Source of the DNA: Lacticaseibacillus porcinae
GTDB taxonomy: Bacteria > Bacillota > Bacilli > Lactobacillales > Lactobacillaceae
Direction: 5' to 3'
NCBI RefSeq assembly: GCF_003946305.1
Contig: NZ_RHNS01000011.1
Location: forward strand, 1 to 64,000
DNA: 64,000 nucleotides
A program made the translations under genes and the position numbers. This document shows, one piece after another, positions 40,970-49,728 of this stretch; the first letter of the stretch is position 1; every line of letters begins with the position of its first letter. Below the pieces are notes generated by a model that made no database searches, was not told the origin of the DNA, and worked only from the letters and a program-made list of their open reading frames with translations.

Positions 40970-41811
40970 TATCATATTTTCCGGACAGGATTCGGGCAGA
41001 ACAAATTAATATTGGCTTGGTATTCGCAAATAAAGTTACTCATGAGTTTACCCACTTTCTGCTTGAAGAAAATACTCCTAAGATTCGTGGTCTCGTATCA
41101 AGCGATACCGGGCATAAAGTCTTTGCTAGTGCCGTAAAGTATCTGAACTACATTTTTTCTCAAGAAGAGCACAAGCGTCAATTAGACTTGCTAACCAATA
41201 CCCTTAGATATGATCTTCCAGAAGGGGTCGTCCTAAATCCTGAGCAAACCGCACTTACTTCAAATCCCAAGGGACTTTTTGATACACTAATAAAAACTTA
41301 CATCGGAGAACAGTACCTCGCTACTCCTGACGAATCGCAAATTATAACCCCCCGTCAATTTTCTGAGAACGTTTTCGTCAAGAAATCAGTACTTGGCACC
41401 CGGGTAAAGAAAGACATTCGCCTCCAACCATCCAAAAACGTCCCTCTAAGGTTACAAATGGACTTTGCTTTTGAACATTCTGGCAAGCTCGGCTTGATTA
41501 ACTCAGTTCCTTCTCTGAGTAGTGCAGATAGTTGGTACTCAAAGATGGTGCTTCTCACTTCTCGATTTGAAAGCGCTGGTCAAATTATTTTCGTCAATGA
41601 CTCAAAGATTTTCGCGGATAATACAATTTCTCAAATGCTTGATGACTTATCAAGCAAAGACCCGCGTGTTAAAACTTTTGATGTCGGGCGAACGTCAGAA
41701 AAAGCTCATAACGGAAAGAACCAGTTTATCAACATCGCAAATCAGATCTCGCAAGAATCAGATGCGAAGAAACTTGATGTACTTCTTGCTAAGCAAGCAA
41801 TATCGGCGTAA
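40936..41811 (+). CDS. DUF3037 protein, partner of the HipA-like kinase
   Basis: 291 aa. N-terminal about 110 residues have the DUF3037 pattern (TQYEYSVISYFPDRIRAEQI, then NIGLVFANK). The C-terminal 170 residues are of unknown fold (SSADSWYSKMVLLTSRF, GQIIFVNDSKIF). It overlaps the kinase gene by 34 bp with its own GGGAGGGAGGA, so translation is coupled. HipA_2-DUF3037 pairs recur in bacterial genomes; I know of no proven mechanism. Confidence 0.7.
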   Translation: MASRTQYEYSVISYFPDRIRAEQINIGLVFANKVTHEFTHFLLEENTPKIRGLVSSDTGHKVFASAVKYLNYIFSQEEHKRQLDLLTNTLRYDLPEGVVLNPEQTALTSNPKGLFDTLIKTYIGEQYLATPDESQIITPRQFSENVFVKKSVLGTRVKKDIRLQPSKNVPLRLQMDFAFEHSGKLGLINSVPSLSSADSWYSKMVLLTSRFESAGQIIFVNDSKIFADNTISQMLDDLSSKDPRVKTFDVGRTSEKAHNGKNQFINIANQISQESDAKKLDVLLAKQAISA

Positions 41812-41818
41812 TTCCGTG

Positions 41819-41838
41819 ACCCCGTTATGGGGTTTTTA
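41819..41838 (+). terminator. terminator of the lysogeny module
   Basis: ACCCC-GTTAT-GGGGT followed by TTTTATT. Separates the DUF3037 gene from the integrase gene. Confidence 0.7.
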
Positions 41839-41904
41839 TTTAGGCTTTATACCGAACGTCAGTTTGTAAATTTAATGTTAAAAGTTCAATTCGGAGGTAA
41901 TTTC

Positions 41905-43185
41905 ATGGCAACAATTAAACCCTACACGCTCAAATCTGGAAAAGTCAGGTACGATGTTCAAATCTATGACCACTGGAACAAAGGCACCGGCAAGCAGGCC
42001 AACGTCCACAAAGCTGGTTTCGACACCTGGGAGGAAGCCAACGACTGGGCTAAGGAAAAGACCGCAGACCTCGTCAAACAGAAGCGTACGGGCCGTTGGC
42101 GGGATAAAATGCTGATTAAGGACTGGCTCGCTGAATGGGTCACAAAGTACAAAGTTAACGTCAAGGAAGGCAGCATGATCATCTACCGCTATAACATCGA
42201 TCACTACCTCATCCCCAACGTCGGCAATTACATGCTGCGAGAATACACGCCAACGGTCCACCAACAATTCATCCTAGACATGCTTGATCACGGTGGCAAA
42301 GATGGCGCCCCGCTTCAACGAAACACGGTATCCATTATCAACGCGACCATCAGCAATGCTTTGGCCAAGGCTGTGAAGTTACACTATATCCTCGAAAATC
42401 CGACGATAAGCGTTGAATATCCGCGATCAGCACGCCAAGCTCAGCGGCTACACTATTGGAGTGTGCCACAGGGCGACGCCTTCCTTGAGGCGGTCAAAGC
42501 CGACCGGAACAAAGTCTGGTATTATTTCTTCTTAACAATTTTGGACCTCGGACTGCGCAAAGGCGAAGCTTTGGCACTCACTTGGGACGATATCAATTTT
42601 GTGGATAACACTGTGGATATCAACAAAACGCGCCTTTACCGAGCTGAAGTCCACGAACACGCAGGAGAAGTTATACTCGATGACCCAAAATATCCAGCAT
42701 CATTCCGCGCTCTGTACATGACTAAACGGCTGCGGGCCGCCCTCCTCGAATATCGTGCCTTGTGGTATCCAAACGGTGACGTGATTGCTATTGAGGACGG
42801 AGCGCCGCAAATCCCCGCTGGTGAGTTCGTGTGGAAGCATATGGGCACGAGGCGGTACTTTGGCCAAGTCGTCGGCGAAAGCGGTGTATATGGTGCAATG
42901 AAGCGAGCAACCGATCAAATCAAGCCAGCGCTACCGAAAATCACCGTTCACGATCTCCGTCATACACTTGGCGTCACCTTGCGTGAGTCTGGCGTCCCAC
43001 TAGAGGACATCAAAGACATTTTGGGACACAAGGATATTTCAACCACGCAAATCTATGCCGAAATCACGCCGAAAGTCAAAAAGTCAGCGACCCACAAGCT
43101 CAACGAATATCTCGAAAAACAACAAAAAAGCGCCCCTAAAAAGGGACGCCGAGTCACTCATCTTAACAGTTTTCTTAACAGTTAA
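41905..43185 (+). CDS. tyrosine-recombinase integrase
   Basis: 426 aa from ATG 41905 (GGAGG at 6 nt). Arm-binding N-terminus (IKPYTLKSGKVRYDVQIYD), core-binding domain (about 65-165), catalytic residues: R in LGLRKGEALAL, HDLRHT, LGHKD and TTQIYAE (tyrosine nucleophile). It integrates the phage into the 3' end of pgi. The last codons overlap the repeat at 43161-43181 and a minus-strand terminator for pgi. Confidence 0.93.
   Translation: MATIKPYTLKSGKVRYDVQIYDHWNKGTGKQANVHKAGFDTWEEANDWAKEKTADLVKQKRTGRWRDKMLIKDWLAEWVTKYKVNVKEGSMIIYRYNIDHYLIPNVGNYMLREYTPTVHQQFILDMLDHGGKDGAPLQRNTVSIINATISNALAKAVKLHYILENPTISVEYPRSARQAQRLHYWSVPQGDAFLEAVKADRNKVWYYFFLTILDLGLRKGEALALTWDDINFVDNTVDINKTRLYRAEVHEHAGEVILDDPKYPASFRALYMTKRLRAALLEYRALWYPNGDVIAIEDGAPQIPAGEFVWKHMGTRRYFGQVVGESGVYGAMKRATDQIKPALPKITVHDLRHTLGVTLRESGVPLEDIKDILGHKDISTTQIYAEITPKVKKSATHKLNEYLEKQQKSAPKKGRRVTHLNSFLNS
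43124..43150 (-). terminator. phage-supplied terminator for pgi
   Basis: On the minus strand GCGTCCCT-TTTT-AGGGGCGC (one G-U) is followed by TTTTTT. It lies inside the integrase 3' end and can replace the native pgi terminator displaced to 3372-3413. Confidence 0.7.
43161..43181 (+). repeat. integrase arm-site-like direct repeat, right copy
   Basis: Identical to 3604-3624 (two TTAACAG units), overlapping the end of the integrase gene, about 100 bp from attR. Confidence 0.55.
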
Positions 43186-43247
43186 GAGAGAAACGATGTT
43201 TATTTTAGCCTAAGCGTGTTCTTCCAAAAACGCTCAAACCGTTGGCA

Positions 43248-44588
43248 TTACAGGCGTTCGTTGAGTTCCTTGGTGAGATCTTCGTAGCCAGGCTTGCCGA
43301 GCAAACCAAACATGTTGCGCTTGTAAGCTTCAACACCTGGTTGGTTGAATGGGTTGATGCCGTTCAAGTAACCAGATACAGCAACTGCGTATTCGAAGAA
43401 GGAGATCAAGTAGCCTAAAGTGAATTCGTCTTGCTTGTCGATGGAGACAGTCATGACTGGCACACCACCATCGGTATGGGCTAAGACAACACCTTCGTAG
43501 GCTTTACGGTTAACGTAAGACATCTTCTTGCCTTCAAGGAATTCAAGGCCATCAAGGGAGCCTTTTTCAACTGGGATGGTGACATCCTTGGCTGGGTTTT
43601 CGACCCAAACCACAGTTTCCATCAAGTTGCGTAAACCTTCTTGGATGTATTGGCCCAAGGAGTGCAAGTCAGTAGTGAAGTTAGCACTTGATGGGTAGAT
43701 ACCCTTTTGGTCTTTACCTTCGGATTCGCCCATTAATTGCTTCCACCATTCGCCAAGGTATTGCAAGGTTGGTTCGTAGTTTTCAAGCAATTCAGTGGTG
43801 AAGCCCTTGCGGTACAAAATGTTGCGGTAAGCCGCATATTGATAAGCTTGGTTTTCAGCTAAATCGTCAGACTTGTATTCTTCACGGCCGGCAGCAGCGC
43901 CTTCCATGAGCTTGTCAATGTCACCACCAGCAACGGCGATTGGCAACAAGCCAACAGCAGAAAGTACGGAGTAACGACCGCCTAAGTCATCAGGCACAAC
44001 GAATTCTTCGTAGCCTTCAGCGTCGGATTCGGACTTCAAAGCACCTTTGGCACGATCAGTAGTGGCATAGATACGGCCTTTAGCTGCTTCTTTACCATAC
44101 TTTTCGATCAACTTAGCCTTCAAGACACGGAAAGCGATGGAAGGTTCAGTGGTAGTACCAGACTTGGAGATCACGTTCAAAGAGAAGTCGCGATCGCCGA
44201 TTTGTTCGATCAAATCAGCTAAGTAGTTACCGGAAATAGAGTTACCAGCAAAGTAAACTTCTGGCAACTTGCGGCCTGGTTCATAGTTGCGGAAGGTGTG
44301 TGACAAGAAGTCAAACGCCATGCGGGCACCTAAGTATGAACCACCGATACCAATGGCAACGAACACTTCAGAATCAGATTGGATCTTCTTGGCAGCAGCT
44401 TTGATGCGGGCGAATTCGTCCTTGTCATAGTTAACTGGTAAGTCTAAGAAGCCACGGAAATCGGCGCCAGCGCCAGTGCCTTCCCGCAATTCTTTGTCTG
44501 CGGCAGTAACCAGTGCCTGCATTTGGCCAAGTTCGTTATCATGTACGAACGGGGTCAGCTTTGATGCGTCAAATGAAATAGTAGCCAT
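43248..44588 (-). CDS. pgi: glucose-6-phosphate isomerase (3' end phage-supplied)
   Basis: 446 aa, full length. Interconverts glucose-6-phosphate and fructose-6-phosphate. Signatures: [31 protein letters not shown] (sugar-phosphate site), and the C-terminal [19 protein letters not shown]. Codons from somewhere in 43278-43320 to the stop come from the phage attP copy; the protein ends KELNERL instead of the native KELNARL. The reading frame is preserved, so central metabolism should be unaffected. GGAGGAACGCTGAATA precedes the start. Confidence 0.95.
   Translation of the reverse strand: MATISFDASKLTPFVHDNELGQMQALVTAADKELREGTGAGADFRGFLDLPVNYDKDEFARIKAAAKKIQSDSEVFVAIGIGGSYLGARMAFDFLSHTFRNYEPGRKLPEVYFAGNSISGNYLADLIEQIGDRDFSLNVISKSGTTTEPSIAFRVLKAKLIEKYGKEAAKGRIYATTDRAKGALKSESDAEGYEEFVVPDDLGGRYSVLSAVGLLPIAVAGGDIDKLMEGAAAGREEYKSDDLAENQAYQYAAYRNILYRKGFTTELLENYEPTLQYLGEWWKQLMGESEGKDQKGIYPSSANFTTDLHSLGQYIQEGLRNLMETVVWVENPAKDVTIPVEKGSLDGLEFLEGKKMSYVNRKAYEGVVLAHTDGGVPVMTVSIDKQDEFTLGYLISFFEYAVAVSGYLNGINPFNQPGVEAYKRNMFGLLGKPGYEDLTKELNERL
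43278..43320. repeat. attR, integrase side, within pgi
   Basis: 43-bp block matching attL with one mismatch. Left of it the pgi codons are phage-derived; right of it they are host-derived. Confidence 0.85.
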
Positions 44589-44663
44589 TATTCAGCGTTC
44601 CTCCTAAAATTTTCACTCATTTACATTTTAAACTTTAAACACTAGACTTTCAAAAAGCAAGCC

Positions 44664-44702
44664 GCCGACGCGACATTTTTGTAAATGTTCACATCGACGG
44701 CT
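44664..44702 (-). terminator. possible terminator of the GRP transporter gene
   Basis: Minus-strand stem GCCGTCG.../...CGGCGGC enclosing a small ACATTT/AAATGT hairpin, followed by TTGCTTTTTG. Confidence 0.5.
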
Positions 44703-44715
44703 CCTTATATAGGTA

Positions 44716-45567
44716 TTATTTCATCATGCCGAGGACAATGCCACCAGCAATGATCAAAATGGCACCCCAAGTGACCCAAGTCATTTCCTTGTGAGTCTTG
44801 CGTTCGCCAAGTAAGAAAATGGAGCCGAAAGTGGAGATCACGATCCCCATTTGTGACATGGAATAGGCAATCGCTAAGCCAACAGAGCTCATTGCCATCA
44901 ACATGAACACATTCCCAGTGCCCCAGAATATCCCGGTGACAATGTTTTTAGCGGTTGCTTTGGCAAAAGCATCATGGCCGATGGAGAATAACAAGGCGCC
45001 AACTAACATCCCAACAGCTTGTGGCATCACGACTGCAGTCGCACCGAGATGACCGGCATTAACAACGATGGTGTAGCCGGCATAACCGGCAGTGGAGATC
45101 AACAAGGTGCGGATCCCTTTGACATAGTCACTAGAGGCTTGTGATTCACCAGTTTTTTCTTTACGGGAGGACAACGTTGCCCCAACCACCAGTAAAACTA
45201 AGGCTAACAGGCCTAAAGCAACCATTTTGCCAGTTTTCCATTCGCCGAACAACAAAGCGCCTGCTAAAGTTGATGCGACTAACTGCATCCCAGTCGACAT
45301 CGGGACTGTCATGGAAACGCCGATATATTTCATGGCTTGGAACTGTTGGCTTTGTCCTAACGCCCAGAACAACCCGGACAAAATGCCTAACAGCCAAACT
45401 TTCGTATCCATTACCGGATGGGCAAATAACCAAGTGCCGATACCGAAGAACAAGGCCCCGACAGTCATCCCTAACGTTTGTTGATAAGCGTTACCGCCGA
45501 GCTTGCCACTTACTAAGCCGATAGACCCCCATGCGATTGCTGGGATCAGTGCAATAATGATCGCCAT
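44716..45567 (-). CDS. GRP-family sugar transporter (glucose/ribose uptake)
   Basis: 283 aa, about ten hydrophobic helices in the DMT-superfamily layout (IIIALIPAIAWGSIGLVSGK at the start, FWGTGNVFMLMAMSSVGLAI in the second half). Relatives (GlcU, RbsU) import glucose or ribose with protons. ATG 45567 follows AGGAGAGG. A leader of more than 400 bp without a gene precedes it; it lies next to pgi, consistent with non-PTS glucose use. Confidence 0.85.
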   Translation of the reverse strand: MAIIIALIPAIAWGSIGLVSGKLGGNAYQQTLGMTVGALFFGIGTWLFAHPVMDTKVWLLGILSGLFWALGQSQQFQAMKYIGVSMTVPMSTGMQLVASTLAGALLFGEWKTGKMVALGLLALVLLVVGATLSSRKEKTGESQASSDYVKGIRTLLISTAGYAGYTIVVNAGHLGATAVVMPQAVGMLVGALLFSIGHDAFAKATAKNIVTGIFWGTGNVFMLMAMSSVGLAIAYSMSQMGIVISTFGSIFLLGERKTHKEMTWVTWGAILIIAGGIVLGMMK

Positions 45568-46051
45568 TACCTCTCCTCTTTCCAATTAGAAAATTTATAA
45601 ATTACGGATTTCAATGTTTGCATTTAAAAACCACAAGTAGTTATTTTATCGTGATTTCGTTTTCATTTCAACCTTGAAATAGCGCCGTTTCGCCTATGCA
45701 AGCGGATACTGAAACCGCTATTGTTGATAAACCAATTCGGGCAATAACCGGCATAAACGCCTAAAACTCGCCAACCGTTAAGGACATTTTCAATATGCCG
45801 TTAAGTACTGAAAAAAAGTTACAAATTAGCTGTTTTTTGCACGTTTGCTCACTGGTGTCACTGAATGTTTTCACTAACTTGGATGAAAGCTTTCGACTTT
45901 CAGAAAACTTAAAAACTAAAGTATTCGCCAATTCGTTATTAAAAGCATGAAAGTTGCGTCATTATCCTATGACGCATCTAGCATAACAGCTCATTGTCAA
46001 GTTGAAAAATTTGAAACATGATCAGTAACGATTCTTACTTGCCTCAGGCGC
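45568..46051. other. long leader / intergenic region upstream of the GRP gene
   Basis: AT-rich, no gene. Contains a TTGACA at 45995-46000 (minus strand) but no good -10 at the right distance, a palindromic TGAAAGCTTTCGACTTTCA (45887 area) and two CCGTTAAG repeats near 45774 and 45800. A regulatory leader is possible; no known riboswitch was recognised. Confidence 0.4.
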
Positions 46052-46243
46052 GAAAAGCTATGGGCTCCGATAAAAAGCGTTCCGGCGGGATAGACATGGA
46101 ACGCTATGACGCTCGTCGGAGCTAACTCGCAAAGACCGCGAGTGGATCTCCTTCTCGCTGGCCTCTAAGCGATAAATCGCTAAGAGCCCCACGGCTGATG
46201 TCTATCCCGCCTCCACACTTTTTATCTCCGCCCACAGCTTTTC
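46052..46243. repeat. palindromic intergenic element 1, 192 bp
   Basis: Terminal inverted arms of 46 bp (46052-46097 and 46198-46243), 38 of 46 matching, including GGCGGGATAGACAT. Inside are further hairpins (CTCGC/GCGAG and CTCTAAGCGAT/ATCGCTAAGAG). No transposase or target duplication seen. Same size and architecture as element 2, and both contain a GGAACG...GCG...CG(T)CGGA-like core. Confidence 0.6.
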
Positions 46244-46362
46244 TTCGTAGATATTGCTACCTTACAAATGAAATATGTGAGATTCAACGATGCTCGTAAA
46301 TGCTAAGCATGATATCATCACATGTTTCGTCTCCACCAAGTAACACTGTGATAGTTTAGTGG

Positions 46363-46553
46363 CAGTGATTTGAAATGGGGATGGAAGCTGGCCGACTCGA
46401 CGTGGTGAGATTCTCGTTAGCGGTTTACCGCTTACGAGAAGCCGCAGGGAAAGATCCACTTGGAACGAAGCGTAGCGACGGATCAAGTTAGCTTTCCCGA
46501 GGACCCTCACCACGTCGAGTCGAGCCAGCTGGAGTCCCCATTTCAAATCACTG
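46363..46553. repeat. palindromic intergenic element 2, 191 bp
   Basis: Arms 46363-46409 and 46506-46553 pair over nearly 45 bp (CAGTGATTTGAAATGGGGA ... CGACGTGGTGAG). Inner hairpins: TTCTCGT-AGCGG/CCGCT-ACGAGAA and GGGAAAG...CACTTG/CAAGT...CTTTCCC. It can form a branched, cloverleaf-like structure. Lies just downstream of the vanZ-like gene terminator. Confidence 0.6.
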
Positions 46554-46572
46554 AACCGCAGCCAACGGCGGC

Positions 46573-46608
46573 AAAAAAATAGGCTAAGACGAAATATTGT
46601 CTTAGCCT
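46573..46608 (-). terminator. terminator of the vanZ-like gene
   Basis: Stem GGCTAAGACAATAT/…GTCTTAGCC (about 10 bp) followed on the minus strand by TATTTTTTT. Confidence 0.8.
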
Positions 46609-46609
46609 G

Positions 46610-47212
46610 CTAGCGATGTGGGTGAAACAAGCGATACAACCAGTAGCCGCACAAGGCGCCGGTGACATTGAAGATCACATCATCAATGTCGGCGACTCCA
46701 GAGATCAACAGAAATTGTAAACATTCAATGCATAAGCTTAACGCCAACCCGCGGATGCCGACGCGAAAGAAGCCGAATTTTTTGGTTAAGCTGGCCATCC
46801 CCCATCCAAAGGGAAGAAACCACAAAACATTGCCCACGGATTGATACCAGAAATCAAAGCGTGTGGTGCCGTACCACAGCTTAATAGTTTGGACTAACGG
46901 CTGGGTGTTGATTACTGACAAACTGCGATGCCAATGAAATACCAGCTGCCAAGGATAATAGACGTCGCGAAATACCGTCAATGCCAGCAACAACACAATG
47001 TAACCTGCAAACAGTGCAACTTTCACTTCATGGCCGAACTTCATCGGCTGATGCCGTAAAATATGCCACCCATAGCGCACTGCCAAAATAATCAGCAAAT
47101 AAAGGATGGTTTTATCTAATGAATAAAATACTAAACGCAATAACGGCCAATGATTAACGTCACCTAAACGACTGTCTTCGACCGCGCGATAAACAGGTCC
47201 TAAAAACAGCAT
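46610..47212 (-). CDS. VanZ-family membrane protein
   Basis: 200 aa, five or so membrane helices. VanZ-like core: LALTVFRDVYYPW, NVLWFLPFGWGMA, ECLQFLLISGVADIDDVIFN, TGALCGYWLYRL. VanZ proteins are linked to glycopeptide tolerance and envelope functions, but most are of unknown role. ATG 47212 chosen for GGAGG at 7 nt. Divergent from ltaS. Confidence 0.8.
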   Translation of the reverse strand: MLFLGPVYRAVEDSRLGDVNHWPLLRLVFYSLDKTILYLLIILAVRYGWHILRHQPMKFGHEVKVALFAGYIVLLLALTVFRDVYYPWQLVFHWHRSLSVINTQPLVQTIKLWYGTTRFDFWYQSVGNVLWFLPFGWGMASLTKKFGFFRVGIRGLALSLCIECLQFLLISGVADIDDVIFNVTGALCGYWLYRLFHPHR

Positions 47213-47307
47213 CCGCGCCCCTCCGTTGACCATATTGTAACAGAGCACAGCCGCGGTTGGATACGTCAATGATTAACTTAAGACTTCTATTAAACTCCCG
47301 TCAAAAT

Positions 47308-47336
47308 TTGCCCAAGGCTTCAGGCACAGGTACAAT
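47308..47336 (+). promoter_or_regulatory. promoter of the lipoteichoic acid synthase gene
   Basis: TTGCCC (47308-47313), 17-nt spacer, TACAAT (47331-47336). Confidence 0.55.
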
Positions 47337-47369
47337 ATGTTAGACCAAGGTTTATGGAGGAGGTTCCTC

Positions 47370-49595
47370 TTGAAAATTTTCGCACGCTTGCGCACCACCA
47401 GGTTAGGCTTTTTAGCAATTTTGCTCGGCTTGATCTGGGTGAAGACGATTTTTGCCTATCATGTCGACTTCAGTTTAGGCGCCACAGGCATTATTCAACA
47501 AGTGTTACTATTACTCAATCCGCTTGGCACCAGCGCTTTGTTGCTGTCTTTGGCGATGTATCCGAAACATCCACGCCGCGCTTATGCGATCGGTATCGTG
47601 GTGTATTTGGCATTGAATTTATTACTGTTTGCCAACGTGTTGTACTACCGTGAATTCAGTGATTTCTTGACTATCACCACCATGCTTGGCGTCTCTAAAG
47701 TCGCCCAAGGCCTTGGTGCCAGCTCAATGAACATGATGACGCTGCGCGACATTGTGTATGGCCTTGATATCATCATTGTTGTCGCCGTGTTACTCATTTA
47801 CGCCTTGTGGAATATCTTCCGCTATTTACAAAATCAACCACTGCGCTGGCCGCACTTTGGACTGACGCTTGATCGCCGCACGCCGCATTATCACTTGCCA
47901 CAAGCAGTGTCTGCAGTCGCTGTCGCAGTATTTGCCGTGAATATGGCAGTTGCTGAGTTAAATCGACCGAACTTGTTGACCCGGACGTTTGATCATAACT
48001 ACATTGTCAAATACTTAGGCCTCGCGCCATTTACACTTTATGACGGGGTCAAAACTGCACAGAATTCGCAAGTCCGCGCCAGTGCTGATGCATCAGACAT
48101 GGATAAAGTCCTTGATTACACCAAAAGTCACTACGCGGCGCCGAATGTCCAATACGCCGGTGTCGCCAATGGGAAAAATGTGATCATCATTCACTTGGAG
48201 TCTTTCCAACAATTTTTGATCAACATGAAAATCGATGGCCAAGAAGTGACACCATTTCTCAATTCTTTAGTGAAAGACAAAGACACGCTGAGCTTTGACA
48301 ACTTCTTCAACCAAGTTGGCGGTGGGAAAACTTCAGACGCTGAAAACATGCTAGAAACTGGGATGTTTGGCTTGGAATCTGGAAGTTTGTTTACTTCGCT
48401 GGGCACGGATAACACCTTTGAAGCAGCGCCTGCGATTTTGAATCAAACCAAAGGCTATTCCAGTGCAGTGTTTCATGGTGGCGCTGGGAGTTTCTGGAAT
48501 CGCGATAATGTGTACAAGTCATTAGGTTATCAGAATTTCTTTGATGGGAATTTCTACGCGCAAGCTACTGATCAAACCACTGAATATGGGATCAAAGATA
48601 AGCTGATGTTTGGTGAAACCATTAAATACATGGAACGGATGCAACAACCTTTCTATGGGAAGATCATCACCACCACCAACCACTATCCTTTCTATGTTTC
48701 TGATCAAGATAGTGATTTTCCAGACGCTGGTACCGATGATGCAACGATCAACGGCTACTTCCGCACTGCGCATTACTTAGACGCTGCGTTAAAAGAATTC
48801 TTCGCTTACTTGAAATCCAGTGGCTTGTACAAGAACTCGTTAGTCATGATGTACGGTGATCACTATGGCATTTCTAATGATCGCAACACCACGCTAGCAC
48901 CGCTGTTAGGCAAGTCTGCTAGCGATTGGACCAGCTTTGATGATGCTTATATGCAACGGGTGCCGTTGATCTTTAGCATGCCAGGCCTTAAAGGTGGTAT
49001 CAAGCACACATATGGTGGGGAAATTGATGTCTTGCCGACGTTGCTTCATTTGCTCGGGGTCAACACCCAAAATTATGTGCAATTTGGGACCGACTTGTTA
49101 TCTGCCCAACATGATCAAACTGTCGCCTTTCGCAATCACAACTTCGTCACCCCGCGCTACACGGTAATCGGCAACACTGTTTATCTCAACCGCACTGGCA
49201 AGCAGATCCAACCTAACGCCAGCTTGAAAGCAGAACTTGCCGCCAAGCAAGATCAAGTCAATGAAGAATTGAGTTTATCCGATACCGTTGCGTCGAAGAA
49301 TTTGCTGCGTTTCTATGTGCCTAAAGGCTTTACCCCAGTTGATCCGCAACAAACAAACTTTGCCAATAGCTTAACCAACGTCTTGCAAACGGAAAAAAGC
49401 CTTGGTGATAAGTCCACTTCGCTGTATAGCAAAAATGGTGATCAAACCACCGTTGGAGATTTCCACACTGATGCCCCAGAAGTCGCTAGCGACCCAAGTA
49501 TTTTAACGAAGTTCCCTAAGACCGTGCTCAAAAATAGCAGTTCCAGCACTTCCAGTTCTGAGTCAAGTTCAAGTGCCAAAGGCCTTCAACAATAA
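47370..49595 (+). CDS. ltaS: lipoteichoic acid synthase (LtaS-type)
   Basis: 741 aa. TTG start at 47370, six bases after GGAGGAGG. Five N-terminal membrane helices (to about 215) and an extracellular sulfatase-fold domain: NVIIIHLESFQQFL, catalytic threonine in GGGKTSDAENML, HGGAGSFWNRDN, TTNHYPF and MYGDHYGIS as metal and substrate motifs. Polymerises glycerol phosphate from phosphatidylglycerol onto the glycolipid anchor. Ends in a Ser-rich tail (SSSSTSSSESSSS). Monocistronic, with terminator at 49603. Confidence 0.92.
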   Translation: MKIFARLRTTRLGFLAILLGLIWVKTIFAYHVDFSLGATGIIQQVLLLLNPLGTSALLLSLAMYPKHPRRAYAIGIVVYLALNLLLFANVLYYREFSDFLTITTMLGVSKVAQGLGASSMNMMTLRDIVYGLDIIIVVAVLLIYALWNIFRYLQNQPLRWPHFGLTLDRRTPHYHLPQAVSAVAVAVFAVNMAVAELNRPNLLTRTFDHNYIVKYLGLAPFTLYDGVKTAQNSQVRASADASDMDKVLDYTKSHYAAPNVQYAGVANGKNVIIIHLESFQQFLINMKIDGQEVTPFLNSLVKDKDTLSFDNFFNQVGGGKTSDAENMLETGMFGLESGSLFTSLGTDNTFEAAPAILNQTKGYSSAVFHGGAGSFWNRDNVYKSLGYQNFFDGNFYAQATDQTTEYGIKDKLMFGETIKYMERMQQPFYGKIITTTNHYPFYVSDQDSDFPDAGTDDATINGYFRTAHYLDAALKEFFAYLKSSGLYKNSLVMMYGDHYGISNDRNTTLAPLLGKSASDWTSFDDAYMQRVPLIFSMPGLKGGIKHTYGGEIDVLPTLLHLLGVNTQNYVQFGTDLLSAQHDQTVAFRNHNFVTPRYTVIGNTVYLNRTGKQIQPNASLKAELAAKQDQVNEELSLSDTVASKNLLRFYVPKGFTPVDPQQTNFANSLTNVLQTEKSLGDKSTSLYSKNGDQTTVGDFHTDAPEVASDPSILTKFPKTVLKNSSSSTSSSESSSSAKGLQQ

Positions 49596-49602
49596 TTTCC
49601 TG

Positions 49603-49629
49603 CGAGTCAGCAATGCTGGCTCGTTTTTA
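49603..49629 (+). terminator. ltaS terminator
   Basis: CGAGTCAGC-AAT-GCTGGCTCG followed by TTTTTAT. Confidence 0.8.
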
Positions 49630-49728
49630 TTTCCCGGGAAATCTGTCAAAACCATGGCAAATTCTCCAGAAGTTCATATTTTGTTCAAAACTGGCGACTA
49701 TACTGAAATCATTCAGTGAGGTGACGAC

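Larger units (their letters stand above)
3457..43320. mobile_element. complete temperate siphovirus-type prophage
   Basis: Bounded by a 43-bp near-identical repeat (3457-3499 and 43278-43320) within pgi 3' sequence. It contains integrase, cI/cro with operators, ImmA, replication genes, ArpU-like late regulator, terminase, portal, capsid, tail, fibre and lysis genes in canonical order with no evident disruption. The gene types and order resemble Lactobacillus siphophages. It looks intact and probably inducible, but that is inference. No HNH endonuclease or helicase gene was recognised. Confidence 0.9.

Noticed and set aside
46052-46553. Insertion sequence
   Set aside because: Inverted repeats are present but there is no transposase frame and no evident target duplication.
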